A DNA stretch of 64,000 nt from Halovenus aranensis. GTDB lineage: Archaea; Halobacteriota; Halobacteria; Halobacteriales; Haloarculaceae. The DNA lies in assembly GCF_900100385.1 (NCBI RefSeq), contig NZ_FNFC01000007.1, forward strand, positions 124,001 to 188,000, given 5' to 3'. Below are positions 27,681 to 35,521 of the stretch, piece by piece; positions within the stretch are counted from its first letter, which is position 1; every line of letters starts with the position of its first letter. Made by a program: the position numbers and the translations under genes. The notes beneath the pieces were generated by a model. It was given only the letters and a program-made list of their open reading frames with translations, was not told where the DNA came from and did no database searches.

Positions 27681-28805
27681 CTAGAGGTTCGCGCCCGCGT
27701 CTCGAAGCAGGTCGACCGTCGGCTGAAGGTTCGACAGCTTCGAGAGGTCGATGTCGGGCACGTCGAGTTCGTCGATAGACGGCAGGTCACCGACAGGGTC
27801 GACCTCGGGGATGAGTGGGTACTCGAAGGTTTCGACGGCGAAGTACTCCTGTGCTTCTGCCGAGAGGAGGTGTCTGATGAAGTTCCCTGCGAGCTCCGTG
27901 TCGTCGGCGGCGTCGATGATAGTCGCGCCAGCGACGTTGAACACAGCGCCGGCGTCGCCGCTCGTAAATGCCGTCGAGATAGGGGCCTCAGGGTTGCCGT
28001 CGAGGACGCGCTGGATGTAGTAGTGGTTCGCGAAGGCGGCGTCGATTTCGCCGTCGGCGACGGCCTGACTGGCGGCGAACTCGTCGGGATACGAGCGAAT
28101 GCCGCCGTCGACGACACCCTCGACCCACTCGCGTGTCGCCTCCTCGCCTTCGAGGAGACGCATCGCGGTCACGAAGGCCTGACAGGAGCCGTACGACGGG
28201 GCCCAGCCGAGGTCGCCCTCGAAGTCGGAGTAGGCCATGATGTCGTTCGGGAGGTCCTCGGCCGAGTAGGCGTTCGTGTTGTGAGCAATCGTCCGCCCTC
28301 GACCCGAGGTACCGACCCACTGGTCGGTTCGGAACTCCTCGCTGACGGTCTCGGTGACTGCCTCGGGCAGGGCCTGCGTGCGGCCCTCGTCGGCGAGTGC
28401 GCCGAGTGAACCGGAGTTGACGGAGTAGAACACGTCTGCGGGCGTGCCGTCGCCCTCGTTGAGAATGGCGTTGACGTGGTCGGTCGAGGCGTTGTACCGG
28501 GGCGTCAACTCGAAATCGTCGTAGAGGTTCTCGATGTAATCGACGAGGGGGCCAACGAGGAACTCGTTGCGGCCCGAGTAGACTGTCAGCTCGCCTGAGA
28601 GGTCGGGCAGTTCTTCCATCGACGTGCCGCCGGGGGCGTCCCGACCGGCCCGTCCCGACCCAATCTGGCCGATGTCTGGGGTGTCTTCGCTGTCGTCACT
28701 GCCCAGAAGGTCTGTACATCCTGCAAGGCCTGCGGCCCCCAGCGCGGTCATCCCCGCGAGGAACCGCCGCCTGTCGTAGCTGTCGTGTGAATCGTGTCCG
28801 GTCAT
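27681..28805 (-). CDS. Iron(III) ABC transporter substrate-binding lipoprotein
   Basis: A 374-residue secreted protein. A Tat signal (DRRRFLAGM) with lipobox Cys30 anchors it to the membrane. The mature part is a periplasmic-binding fold: LTVYSGRNEFLVGPLVDYIE, TPADVFYSVNSGSLGALADEG, SQAVADGEIDAAFANHYYIQR and NPEAPISTAF. These are typical of the ferric-ion/thiamine/spermidine group (FbpA, Idi). The Tyr pair in NHYYIQ fits FbpA-type Fe(III) ligands. It lies 5 nt downstream of the RGP-like gene in an iron-box operon. The matching permease is at 30917-32530; no ATPase gene is nearby. Confidence 0.88.
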   Translation of the reverse strand: MTGHDSHDSYDRRRFLAGMTALGAAGLAGCTDLLGSDDSEDTPDIGQIGSGRAGRDAPGGTSMEELPDLSGELTVYSGRNEFLVGPLVDYIENLYDDFELTPRYNASTDHVNAILNEGDGTPADVFYSVNSGSLGALADEGRTQALPEAVTETVSEEFRTDQWVGTSGRGRTIAHNTNAYSAEDLPNDIMAYSDFEGDLGWAPSYGSCQAFVTAMRLLEGEEATREWVEGVVDGGIRSYPDEFAASQAVADGEIDAAFANHYYIQRVLDGNPEAPISTAFTSGDAGAVFNVAGATIIDAADDTELAGNFIRHLLSAEAQEYFAVETFEYPLIPEVDPVGDLPSIDELDVPDIDLSKLSNLQPTVDLLRDAGANL

Positions 28806-28810
28806 GTGTA

Positions 28811-29980
28811 TCAGTCGTCAGCAGGTGTCGAAACGCGACTGTGGCCCTCGAGTCCGTCGAGGTCGTCGAGGCAGTCGAGCCAATCGAGCATGTGTTCGCC
28901 GACGTGGTTGAAGAACGCTCCGTTGTTGTACGACGAGAACTCCCGTGTGGCGAGTTCCCGAGCCATCGCCTCGAAGACGCCGGCGTAGGTCGTCGCGTCG
29001 CCGCCGACATCGTCGATAATCTGCCAGAGGTGTTCGTTGAGCTCCAGTCCGGCGACTTCGTTTGTGAGGTCGTCGAACGTCGACCGCGGTGCCTTGTTGT
29101 GCTCACAGAGGGGATACCCGTTGTAAATCTGCTTGCCGAGCACGTCACAGGCCCGCTTGAGGAAGACGCCGCTCCAGATGTCGTCGAACCGGCCCACGTC
29201 CCACTCGTTGTCGTCCATCGGGAGCTGGTAGAAGGCCGGAACCACTTCCCGGCGGAAGGCCAGATTCATCGAGCAGACGGTCAGATACTGGCCAGGTGCG
29301 GCGACGAAATCGCCGGTGAAATCGTCGCGGCTCGTCCGCGTCTGGGCCTGGCCGTCGAGGTCACCGTCCATCAGGATGCGCACCGCATCGAGGTCGGGAA
29401 CGTTCGTCCACAGCCCCTGTGAAGCGACCACGTCGTCGACCTCGGCCGTCGTCGTCTCGACAGACTCGTCCATCGCGGCGTATGGGTACCCTCGCGGGTA
29501 GAGCCCGTGTTCGTCGGCGCGCTGGTAGAGCACGTTTACCCACTCCTCGTCGGAGGAGACCGCCTCGATTTCGCCCTCGTAGGCGAGGTTCTGGAGGTGC
29601 CGACCGAAGAAGTCGTCGGCTTCGTGGGGCAGGGTGTCGTCGTCGATGAAAACGCCGTACTCGAACCGGGGGTGAGCCCACATATACAGCAGGCCGAAAC
29701 TCGTCTCGGCGTGGCTGGCCGCCGGCACGACGTGACTGTAGTTCTCGATGCCGTGGCGCTCGTAGAAGGTCTGCCGGCGGGTTCCGTCGAAGACCTCGCC
29801 AGCGACGCCCTCCTCCTCGAGCATCGCTTCCATCTCGTCGGTCTCACAGAAGTCCTCTGTCACGAGCACAAAGTGGAGCCGCGAGGTATCGAATCCGTGC
29901 TGTCGGGCGTTTTCGACGTACGCCCTGACGCAGTCGTACTCCCGTATCGTGGGAACGATGACGCAAATGTCCTCGCTCAT
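28811..29980 (-). CDS. Reversibly glycosylated polypeptide-like glycosyltransferase
   Basis: A 389-residue soluble protein of the RGP family ('alpha-1,4-glucan-protein synthase' in many haloarchaeal annotations). It has a GT-A-like start (ICVIVPTIREYDCVRAYVE) and an acidic DDD triad at 113-115 (GVFIDDDTLPHEADDF). Plant RGPs are UDP-arabinopyranose mutases or self-glycosylating proteins; the haloarchaeal substrate is unknown. The ATG at 29980 (MSEDICVIVP) is preferred to the TTG at 29992. It is the first gene of a three-gene operon (RGP, iron-binding protein, GT39). An 18-bp iron-box palindrome at 29997-30014 covers its promoter, so expression should rise when iron is scarce. Confidence 0.75.
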   Translation of the reverse strand: MSEDICVIVPTIREYDCVRAYVENARQHGFDTSRLHFVLVTEDFCETDEMEAMLEEEGVAGEVFDGTRRQTFYERHGIENYSHVVPAASHAETSFGLLYMWAHPRFEYGVFIDDDTLPHEADDFFGRHLQNLAYEGEIEAVSSDEEWVNVLYQRADEHGLYPRGYPYAAMDESVETTTAEVDDVVASQGLWTNVPDLDAVRILMDGDLDGQAQTRTSRDDFTGDFVAAPGQYLTVCSMNLAFRREVVPAFYQLPMDDNEWDVGRFDDIWSGVFLKRACDVLGKQIYNGYPLCEHNKAPRSTFDDLTNEVAGLELNEHLWQIIDDVGGDATTYAGVFEAMARELATREFSSYNNGAFFNHVGEHMLDWLDCLDDLDGLEGHSRVSTPADD

Positions 29981-29996
29981 CGTGGTATGCAATTGT

Positions 29997-30014
29997 TTTT
30001 AGGAGAACCTAAAA
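29997..30014. promoter_or_regulatory. Iron box 1 (DtxR/SirR-type operator)
   Basis: TTTTAGG-AGAA-CCTAAAA is a perfect inverted repeat with 7-bp arms, centred 25 nt upstream of the RGP-like ATG and overlapping its likely TATA (CTTTTAGG on the minus strand). It has the same arms and spacing as the box at 34736-34753. The TTAGG...CCTAA halves match the DtxR/IdeR consensus. Binding of an iron-dependent repressor here would block TBP. Confidence 0.7.
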
Positions 30015-30026
30015 GATTGTCGATTC

Positions 30027-30040
30027 TTAGGCAAGCCTAA
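30027..30040. promoter_or_regulatory. Iron box 2
   Basis: TTAGGC-AA-GCCTAA is a perfect inverted repeat with 6-bp arms, 13 bp from iron box 1. It lies between the RGP-like operon and the divergent acetyltransferase, whose TATA-like GCTTATGTG is at about 30073-30081. The paired boxes suggest cooperative binding by two repressor dimers. Confidence 0.65.
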
Positions 30041-30103
30041 ATGGTTGTGACGGGTTGGCTCACAGCCACGAAGCTTATGTGGGTTCTCGGGCACCGTCTC
30101 TGC

Positions 30104-30916
30104 ATGAGCGAACGACCGCCCGAGGAGCGTTCAGCGGAGCCGGTGACGGTCGCGTCGATGACCGCGGACCTCCGGGACCTCGGAGTCGCGCGCGGAGACA
30201 CTGTTCTCGTCCACGGTTCGCTGTCCTCGCTCGGATGGGTGTGTGGCGGTGCGCCCGCCGTCGTCGACGCGCTCCAGCGGACCCTCGGCGAGGCGGGGAC
30301 GCTCGTGATGCCGACACACTCGCCCGGGAACATGGAGCCGTCGGCGATGGAACACCCGCCGCTCCCGGAGTCGTGGCACGGGACGGTCCGCGAACAGATG
30401 CCCCCCTACCGGCCGGCGATGACGCCGACACAGGGGATGGGAGCCATCGCCGAGTGTTTCCGGTCCTGTCCGGGGGTCGTCCGCAGCGATCACCCACAGC
30501 ACTCGTTTGCCGCCTGGGGGGCCGACGCCGACGACGTGACCGGGGAGCACTCGCTCGAGTACTCGCTCGGCGAGGCGTCACCGCTCGCGCGGGTCTACGA
30601 CCGCGAGGGCCAGGTGGTCTTTCTCGGGACCGACCACGCGACGAACACGTCGATACACCTCGCGGAGTACCGGACAGACCTCGACGTCGGGACCAGAGAC
30701 TGCGGGAGCGCGATACTCGTCGACGGCGAGCGCGAGTGGGTCACGTGGGAGGATATCGATTTCAGCGACGAGGACTTTCCCGCCTGTGGCGCGGCCTTCG
30801 AGCGCGAACGTCCCGAGGCCTTCGAGACGGGCACGGTCGGGGCCGCCGAGGCGAAACGCATCGACCAGCGAGCCCTCGTCGACTTCGCCGTCGAGTGGTT
30901 CGAAGCAAATCGGTAA
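30104..30916 (+). CDS. Aminoglycoside N(3)-acetyltransferase-like protein
   Basis: A 270-residue soluble protein of the AAC(3)/YokD fold. Marks: DTVLVHGSLSSLGWVCGGAPAVVDAL, LVMPTHSPGN, PTQGMGAIAECFRS, RSDHPQHSFAAWG, and LGTDHATNTSIHLAEYR, which includes the conserved His region. It should use acetyl-CoA to acetylate an amine. Natural roles in archaea are unknown and may include acetylating an amino sugar or siderophore rather than resistance. ATG 30104 sits about 27 nt after a TATA-like element, and the upstream 21 codons are excluded. It is divergent from the iron-box operon, and box 2 lies 64 nt upstream of its start. Confidence 0.82.
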   Translation: MSERPPEERSAEPVTVASMTADLRDLGVARGDTVLVHGSLSSLGWVCGGAPAVVDALQRTLGEAGTLVMPTHSPGNMEPSAMEHPPLPESWHGTVREQMPPYRPAMTPTQGMGAIAECFRSCPGVVRSDHPQHSFAAWGADADDVTGEHSLEYSLGEASPLARVYDREGQVVFLGTDHATNTSIHLAEYRTDLDVGTRDCGSAILVDGEREWVTWEDIDFSDEDFPACGAAFERERPEAFETGTVGAAEAKRIDQRALVDFAVEWFEANR

Positions 30917-32530
30917 TCACAGCCCTTCCTGGCCGCCCTGTGAGAGCAGAATGACCATCGAGATACCGGAGATAGCGAGCAACAGGAGGGCCGGAACGGC
31001 CGCGTACTGATAGAGGAGGTTGCTCTGGGCGCGCCAGATTTGGGTGACGATGGTCTCGAAGCCAGTCGGCCGAAGCACGAGCGTCACCGGCAACTCCTTC
31101 ATCGTCGTCAGGAAGACCAGTGCCATCCCGGCGACAACACTGGAGCTGATAAGCGGCAGCGTCACCCGGCGGAACGCGCCCAGCGACGACTCGCCGAGCG
31201 TGCGCGCAGCCTCGACGAGTGTCGGGTCGACCTGCTGGGTACCCGAGCGGATGATGCCGACCGCCTGAGACATGAACCGGACGACGTAGGCGAACACCAG
31301 CATCGGCACCGTCTGGTAGAACGCTGGCGCATAATCCGTCCCGAAGAAGACGAGTGAGAGCGCGAGGACGATACCCGGGACGGCGAAGCCGATGTAGGTG
31401 GTCCGCTCGAAGATAGTCGACAGCCAGGAGCGGTGGCGTGCCGCGTAGTACGCGATGGGTATCGCAGCCATCGCAGAGAGTATCGCGGCCGCGCCAGCGA
31501 CTTCGACCGAGTTGATGACGTGGCCCAACTCGAAGGCGAGTTCGGAGCGCCCGCCGGCGGTGTCGGCCCGGACCACCCAGAGCAGGAGAATCCAGATTGG
31601 CACCAACAGCGCGAGGCCGGTGACGGCGAGCGGAAACACAAGTGCCGGCCAGCGCCACCGACCCAGGTCGACCGGTTTCGCGGGGTTGCTGGTGTCGCCG
31701 TCGAGCCTGTCGTCGGACCGAATATGCTGTTCGAGTGCCAGCACCACCAGCACGATACCCAACAGGTGCAAGGCGAGCAACGCCGCATACTCGGTGCCGA
31801 AGGTATCGTTTTCGACGTAAATCTGGCGGGTGAACACCGGCAAACGCATGATTGCGGGTGTCCCGAAGTCAGAGACGGCATACAGCGCCGCCAGCAGGCC
31901 GCCGGCCGCGGTCGCCGACCGGATGTGTGGCAGGGTCACCCGCTTGAACGCCTCCCACCGCGAATGGTTGAGGGTGCGCGCGGCTTCGAGCAGCGACGTA
32001 TCGAGCGTCAGCAACGCCGCCCGCGCGGTGAGATAGACGTATGGATAGGTATACAGTGTGATAACGAGCGTTGCGCCGCCGAGGCCGTAGATTTCTGGCA
32101 CGCGCTCGACGCCAAACGGTGCGAGCAAGTCTTGGAACTCGCCGCGGGGGCCGAATGCAGAGACGAACGTAAACGCTCCGATGTAGCTCGGAATCACGAG
32201 CGGGAGTGCGACAATAACAGTCCAGAACCGGCGAAAGGGGAGGTTCGTCCGCGTGGTGAGATACGCGAGAGGCACGCCCAGCAGAACAGAAAATCCCGTC
32301 ACGCCCCCCATCAACAGGAGGCTGTTGACAAGGATATCGAGCGTCTCCTGTTGTACGACGAGGTCGACGGCTCGGCCGCGTTCGACCTGGAAGGCTTTGA
32401 TAAACAGCCAGGAAACCGGAAATACCATGCTGGCTGCTATCACGCCACAAAGCAACGTCAGGCCGAGCGGCAGTTCGTCCCTCGAAAACTGTCTCCTGAC
32501 CGCACGGAGCGCCGCAACTGGCCCTCGCAT
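30917..32530 (-). CDS. Iron(III) ABC transporter permease, two fused domains
   Basis: A 537-residue membrane protein with 12 predicted transmembrane helices in two homologous halves. Each half ends in the EAA-loop signature (LLEAARTLNHSRWEAFKRVTLPHI and LVEAARTLGESSLGAFRRVTLPLI). This is the SfuB/FbpB layout of ferric-ion permeases, where one chain forms the whole channel. It is convergent with the acetyltransferase and directly abuts it. Its ATG lies about 28 nt from the TTATAA element and next to the iron box of the divergent oxidoreductase pair. It should work with the binding protein at 27681-28805; the ATPase is not in the window. Confidence 0.9.
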   Translation of the reverse strand: MRGPVAALRAVRRQFSRDELPLGLTLLCGVIAASMVFPVSWLFIKAFQVERGRAVDLVVQQETLDILVNSLLLMGGVTGFSVLLGVPLAYLTTRTNLPFRRFWTVIVALPLVIPSYIGAFTFVSAFGPRGEFQDLLAPFGVERVPEIYGLGGATLVITLYTYPYVYLTARAALLTLDTSLLEAARTLNHSRWEAFKRVTLPHIRSATAAGGLLAALYAVSDFGTPAIMRLPVFTRQIYVENDTFGTEYAALLALHLLGIVLVVLALEQHIRSDDRLDGDTSNPAKPVDLGRWRWPALVFPLAVTGLALLVPIWILLLWVVRADTAGGRSELAFELGHVINSVEVAGAAAILSAMAAIPIAYYAARHRSWLSTIFERTTYIGFAVPGIVLALSLVFFGTDYAPAFYQTVPMLVFAYVVRFMSQAVGIIRSGTQQVDPTLVEAARTLGESSLGAFRRVTLPLISSSVVAGMALVFLTTMKELPVTLVLRPTGFETIVTQIWRAQSNLLYQYAAVPALLLLAISGISMVILLSQGGQEGL

Positions 32531-32556
32531 CTAGCTCAACGAAGTCGCTCCAACGA

Positions 32557-32562
32557 TTATAA
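32557..32562. promoter_or_regulatory. Shared symmetrical TATA element for two divergent genes
   Basis: TTATAA is self-complementary. Its centre is about 29.5 nt from the permease ATG (32530, minus) and 28.5 nt from the oxidoreductase ATG (32588, plus), the right spacing for two leaderless transcripts. One TATA could therefore serve both directions. Confidence 0.5.
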
Positions 32563-32564
32563 GG

Positions 32565-32580
32565 TTTAGGTTTGCCTAGG
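32565..32580. promoter_or_regulatory. Iron box 3
   Basis: TTAGG-TTTG-CCTAG (32566-32579) is the same palindrome with one mismatch in the last arm base. It lies between the shared TATA (32557-32562) and the plus-strand start (32588). A repressor there would shut off both directions. Confidence 0.6.
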
Positions 32581-32587
32581 AGCGGGC

Positions 32588-33100
32588 ATGGAACTGTCGA
32601 GACGGGACGCACTCGCTGCGCTCTCGGCGCTTGGGACCACTGCTATGGCTGGCTGTGCCGCTCGCGCGCCACAGGAGGGAGTCGACGAGTCGGTCGTCGA
32701 GACTTACGTCGCGATTGCGGCGGTCGTCTACCCCACAGCCGTTTCGGGCGTGCCGTCGTTCGTCAGGTCGTTCCTGCCGGCCCGACTCGACCGGTCGACA
32801 CACGGCCCGGCGATGCGCGAGACCGTCACGGAGTTACAGACTGTGTCCCGCGAGTGGTACGACGAGGAGGTACCGGCCCTCGACGAGTCGGCCCGGGACC
32901 AGCTGTTGCGGGAAGTCGGAGTCGATGCGGCCGACGAAGACCCCGAGGGGACACTCGCCGAGCGGGTGCGCTTCTATGTCGTCAACGAACTGTTGCTCGC
33001 GCTGTATAGCTCGCCCACCGGCGGCGACCTGGTCGGCATCGAGAACCCACAGGGCCATCCCGGAGGGACGGACACGTATCAGCGGGGGCCATCGAAATGA
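32588..33100 (+). CDS. Gluconate 2-dehydrogenase subunit 3-like Tat protein
   Basis: A 170-residue exported protein. MELSRRDALAALSALGTTAMAGC has a Tat motif (SRRDALAAL) and a lipobox Cys. The body (YVAIAAVVYPTAVSGVPSFVRSFLP, ARDQLLREVG, RFYVVNELLLALYSSPTGGDLVGIENPQGHPGG) matches the gluconate 2-dehydrogenase subunit 3 family, which escorts a GMC flavoprotein through the Tat system. Its stop overlaps the GMC gene start by 4 nt (ATGA), so they form one unit. Iron box 3 controls the promoter. No cytochrome subunit is present. Confidence 0.85.
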   Translation: MELSRRDALAALSALGTTAMAGCAARAPQEGVDESVVETYVAIAAVVYPTAVSGVPSFVRSFLPARLDRSTHGPAMRETVTELQTVSREWYDEEVPALDESARDQLLREVGVDAADEDPEGTLAERVRFYVVNELLLALYSSPTGGDLVGIENPQGHPGGTDTYQRGPSK

Positions 33101-34686
33101 GCGACGACCGCCAGCCCGTCGCCGACGCCGACCTCTGTGTCGTTGGAGCGGGACCGGCCGGCGCGCTCGTGGCCGCCCGACTCGCCGAGGCGGGCCAGGA
33201 GGTCGTCGTTCTCGATGCCGGGCCGCGGTTCGACGCCGACGACCGACTCGCCAGACAGGAGCGAGCCATCCGGCCGGCGTACGACAGACCGGACGTCTGG
33301 GAGGGCGACCCAAAGCGAGACGCACACGCCGCCTCCGGCGAGTGGTTCTATCCGCTGAATCACGCCCGCGTCAAGGGTGTCGGCGGGTCGACGCTCCACT
33401 GGCAGGGAATGGTGATGCGTCTACACGAGGCCGATTTCCGGTCGGCCAGCGAGCGCGGCGTCGGCGTCGACTGGCCACTCGATTACGCGGACCTGCGTCC
33501 ACACTACGCCGAGGCCGAGCGCGAAATCGGCGTCGCCGGCGGGATGGACAATCCCTACGCGCCGCCGCGTGAGGAACCGTTCCCGATGGCACCGTTCGAA
33601 CCTTCCTACAGTGACAGCCTGTTCGCCGAGGCCTGTGCCGAGTTGGGTATCGATATGCACTCGGTGCCAAACGCCCGCAACTCCGAACCCTACGACGACC
33701 GCAGCGAGTGCGTCGGTTACGGCACCTGTCAGCCGGTCTGTCCCTCCGGCGCGAAATACGACGCGACCGTTCACATCGAGCGCGCCGAGGCGGCGGGTGC
33801 GACGGTCATCGACCGCGCCCCAGTCCAGCACCTCGCCCACGACGCAGACGCCATCGAGGCCGCGGTGTACGCCACACCGGACGGCGAGCGCCACCGTCAG
33901 CCCGCCGAGCAGTTCGTCCTCGCCTGTGGCGGCGTCGAGACGCCCCGCCTGCTGTTGCTCTCGAAGTCGGCGCAGTACCCCGACGGGCTGGCGAACTCCA
34001 GCGGGCTGGTGGGGCGGTACTTCATGGACCACCTCTTTGCCGGCACCGGGGGCGTCCTCGACGAGCCGACCCGCCAGAACCACGTTGGTTTTCTCACCAG
34101 CGAGTCCCACCAGTTCTACGACGAGGCCGACGCCGAGGTCGGCCCGTTCAAACTGGAGTTTTTCAACTACGCCGGCCCCTCGCCAGTCGAGATGGCCCTA
34201 TCCGGCGAGGACTGGGGCGACGACCTGCTGGGACGCCTGCGCGAGGACTACGGCAACCACGTCGCGGTGGGAGCACTGGTCGAGCAACTCCCCCGCGAGG
34301 ACAGCTACGTCGGGCTGGACCGCGACCAGACCGACGACCACGGCAACCCCGTGCCTGACGTTCACTGGAACGTCGGCGACCGGGCGCTGCGGACCATCGA
34401 ACGGGCAAACGAGATTCAAGAGCGGATACTGGAGCAACTCGGCGCAGAGATTACGTGGCAGGCCGGCCCCGACTCGACCGGTCCGGCCTACCACCACATG
34501 GGGACGACGCGGATGGGCACCGACCCCGACGAGAGCGTCGTCGACCCGCGTCTACAGACCCACGACCTCGATAACTGCTGGATTGTCTCCAGTAGCGTCT
34601 TCCCCACTGGCGGCGCGATGAATCCGACGCTGACGATTGGGGCGCTCGCGCTCCGGGCGGCCGAGCATCTCGACGACGCGCTGTGA
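33097..34686 (+). CDS. GMC-family FAD-dependent oxidoreductase
   Basis: A 529-residue flavoprotein, gluconate/alcohol dehydrogenase large-subunit type. N-terminal FAD motif LCVVGAGPAGALVAARLAE (GAGPAG at 17-22), then VGGSTLHWQGMVMR, a Cys-rich segment (CVGYGTCQPVCPSGA), and the C-terminal GMC block with HHMGTTRMGTDP and PTGGAMNPTLTIGALALR. It probably oxidises a sugar, sugar acid or alcohol and passes electrons to the chain, riding the Tat pathway with its partner. It lacks its own signal peptide. The substrate is unknown; placement under an iron box suggests use during iron limitation. Confidence 0.88.
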   Translation: MSDDRQPVADADLCVVGAGPAGALVAARLAEAGQEVVVLDAGPRFDADDRLARQERAIRPAYDRPDVWEGDPKRDAHAASGEWFYPLNHARVKGVGGSTLHWQGMVMRLHEADFRSASERGVGVDWPLDYADLRPHYAEAEREIGVAGGMDNPYAPPREEPFPMAPFEPSYSDSLFAEACAELGIDMHSVPNARNSEPYDDRSECVGYGTCQPVCPSGAKYDATVHIERAEAAGATVIDRAPVQHLAHDADAIEAAVYATPDGERHRQPAEQFVLACGGVETPRLLLLSKSAQYPDGLANSSGLVGRYFMDHLFAGTGGVLDEPTRQNHVGFLTSESHQFYDEADAEVGPFKLEFFNYAGPSPVEMALSGEDWGDDLLGRLREDYGNHVAVGALVEQLPREDSYVGLDRDQTDDHGNPVPDVHWNVGDRALRTIERANEIQERILEQLGAEITWQAGPDSTGPAYHHMGTTRMGTDPDESVVDPRLQTHDLDNCWIVSSSVFPTGGAMNPTLTIGALALRAAEHLDDAL

Positions 34687-34735
34687 CGCCGTCGTCAGCA
34701 GCCACCCGGGCACTGCTCTTGTTCGCTTCCCTCTA

Positions 34736-34753
34736 TTTTAGGCAAACCTAAAA
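34736..34753. promoter_or_regulatory. Iron box 4
   Basis: TTTTAGG-CAAA-CCTAAAA has perfect 7-bp arms with a 4-bp spacer, the same arms as iron box 1. It ends just before the TATA-like ATAAGTATAT (34755-34764) of the GT2 gene, over the BRE position. This is the fourth box within 5 kb. Confidence 0.7.
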
Positions 34754-34783
34754 CATAAGTATATCGGGCCGAAAGCCGGGATA

Positions 34784-35521
34784 ATGAGTCAGAAACAGCA
34801 TCTCAACGGAGATGGCGGCGGCGAGCAGACAGACGACGCGTTCACCTTCGCGGACCTGAGCGTCGTGATGGGGACCTACAACGAGGAGGAGGCAATCGGA
34901 ACCGTCCTCGAAGATATCGAGAGAGTCACCGACGGCGAGGCCGAGGTCGTCTGCGTCGACGGCTCCTCGGACCGCACGCCGGAGATTGCCCGCGAACACG
35001 GCGCGCGGGTCATCGAACAGGAGCCCCAGGGGTACGGCGTCGCGGTCGAGGAGGCGATTCGCACGCCCGACCGACCAATCGTCGTGACGACCGACTGTGA
35101 CGACACCTACCCGATGGAGCAACTGCCGGAGTTCCTCGCGGCCATCAACGAGGGGTACGACGTGGTCAGCGGCGACCGTCTCTATCACGGGGCCGAGGCG
35201 ATGCCAGCGTTCAACCGTCTCGGCAATCACCTGTTTGCGCTCACGGCGAGTGTCTTGATGGGTGAGCGCGTCCACGACACGACGACTGGGATGCGGGCCT
35301 ACCGCCGCGAGGTCATCGAGTCTATCGAGTGGACCGAGAACACGGGACTGTCGGCCGAACTTCTCATCCGCCCGCTGATGCGTGGCTACGACGTACAGGA
35401 GCGCCCAATCCGGTACGGCGAGCGCAAAGGCGAGACGAAACTCGACCCAATCGAAGGCGGGCTGGCTATCGCCAAATCGATTGTCACGGTCTGTCTCGAA
35501 GAACAGTTCCGGCGGCTCTAG
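34784..35521 (+). CDS. GT2 glycosyltransferase (dolichol-phosphate mannosyl/glucosyltransferase type)
   Basis: A 245-residue soluble or membrane-associated GT-A enzyme: LSVVMGTYNEEEAIGTVLEDIE, EVVCVDGSSDRTPEIA, a DCDDTYP metal-binding acidic motif, and the late TGLSAELLIRPLMRGYDVQERPIRYGERKGETKL block. It resembles enzymes that charge dolichol phosphate with a sugar from a nucleotide donor, giving the donor used by GT39-type enzymes such as the one at 25530-27668. ATG 34784 lies about 26 nt after its TATA (leaderless). Iron box 4 is directly upstream. Its TAG stop shares CTAG (35518-35521) with the convergent ATPase stop. Confidence 0.85.
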   Translation: MSQKQHLNGDGGGEQTDDAFTFADLSVVMGTYNEEEAIGTVLEDIERVTDGEAEVVCVDGSSDRTPEIAREHGARVIEQEPQGYGVAVEEAIRTPDRPIVVTTDCDDTYPMEQLPEFLAAINEGYDVVSGDRLYHGAEAMPAFNRLGNHLFALTASVLMGERVHDTTTGMRAYRREVIESIEWTENTGLSAELLIRPLMRGYDVQERPIRYGERKGETKLDPIEGGLAIAKSIVTVCLEEQFRRL

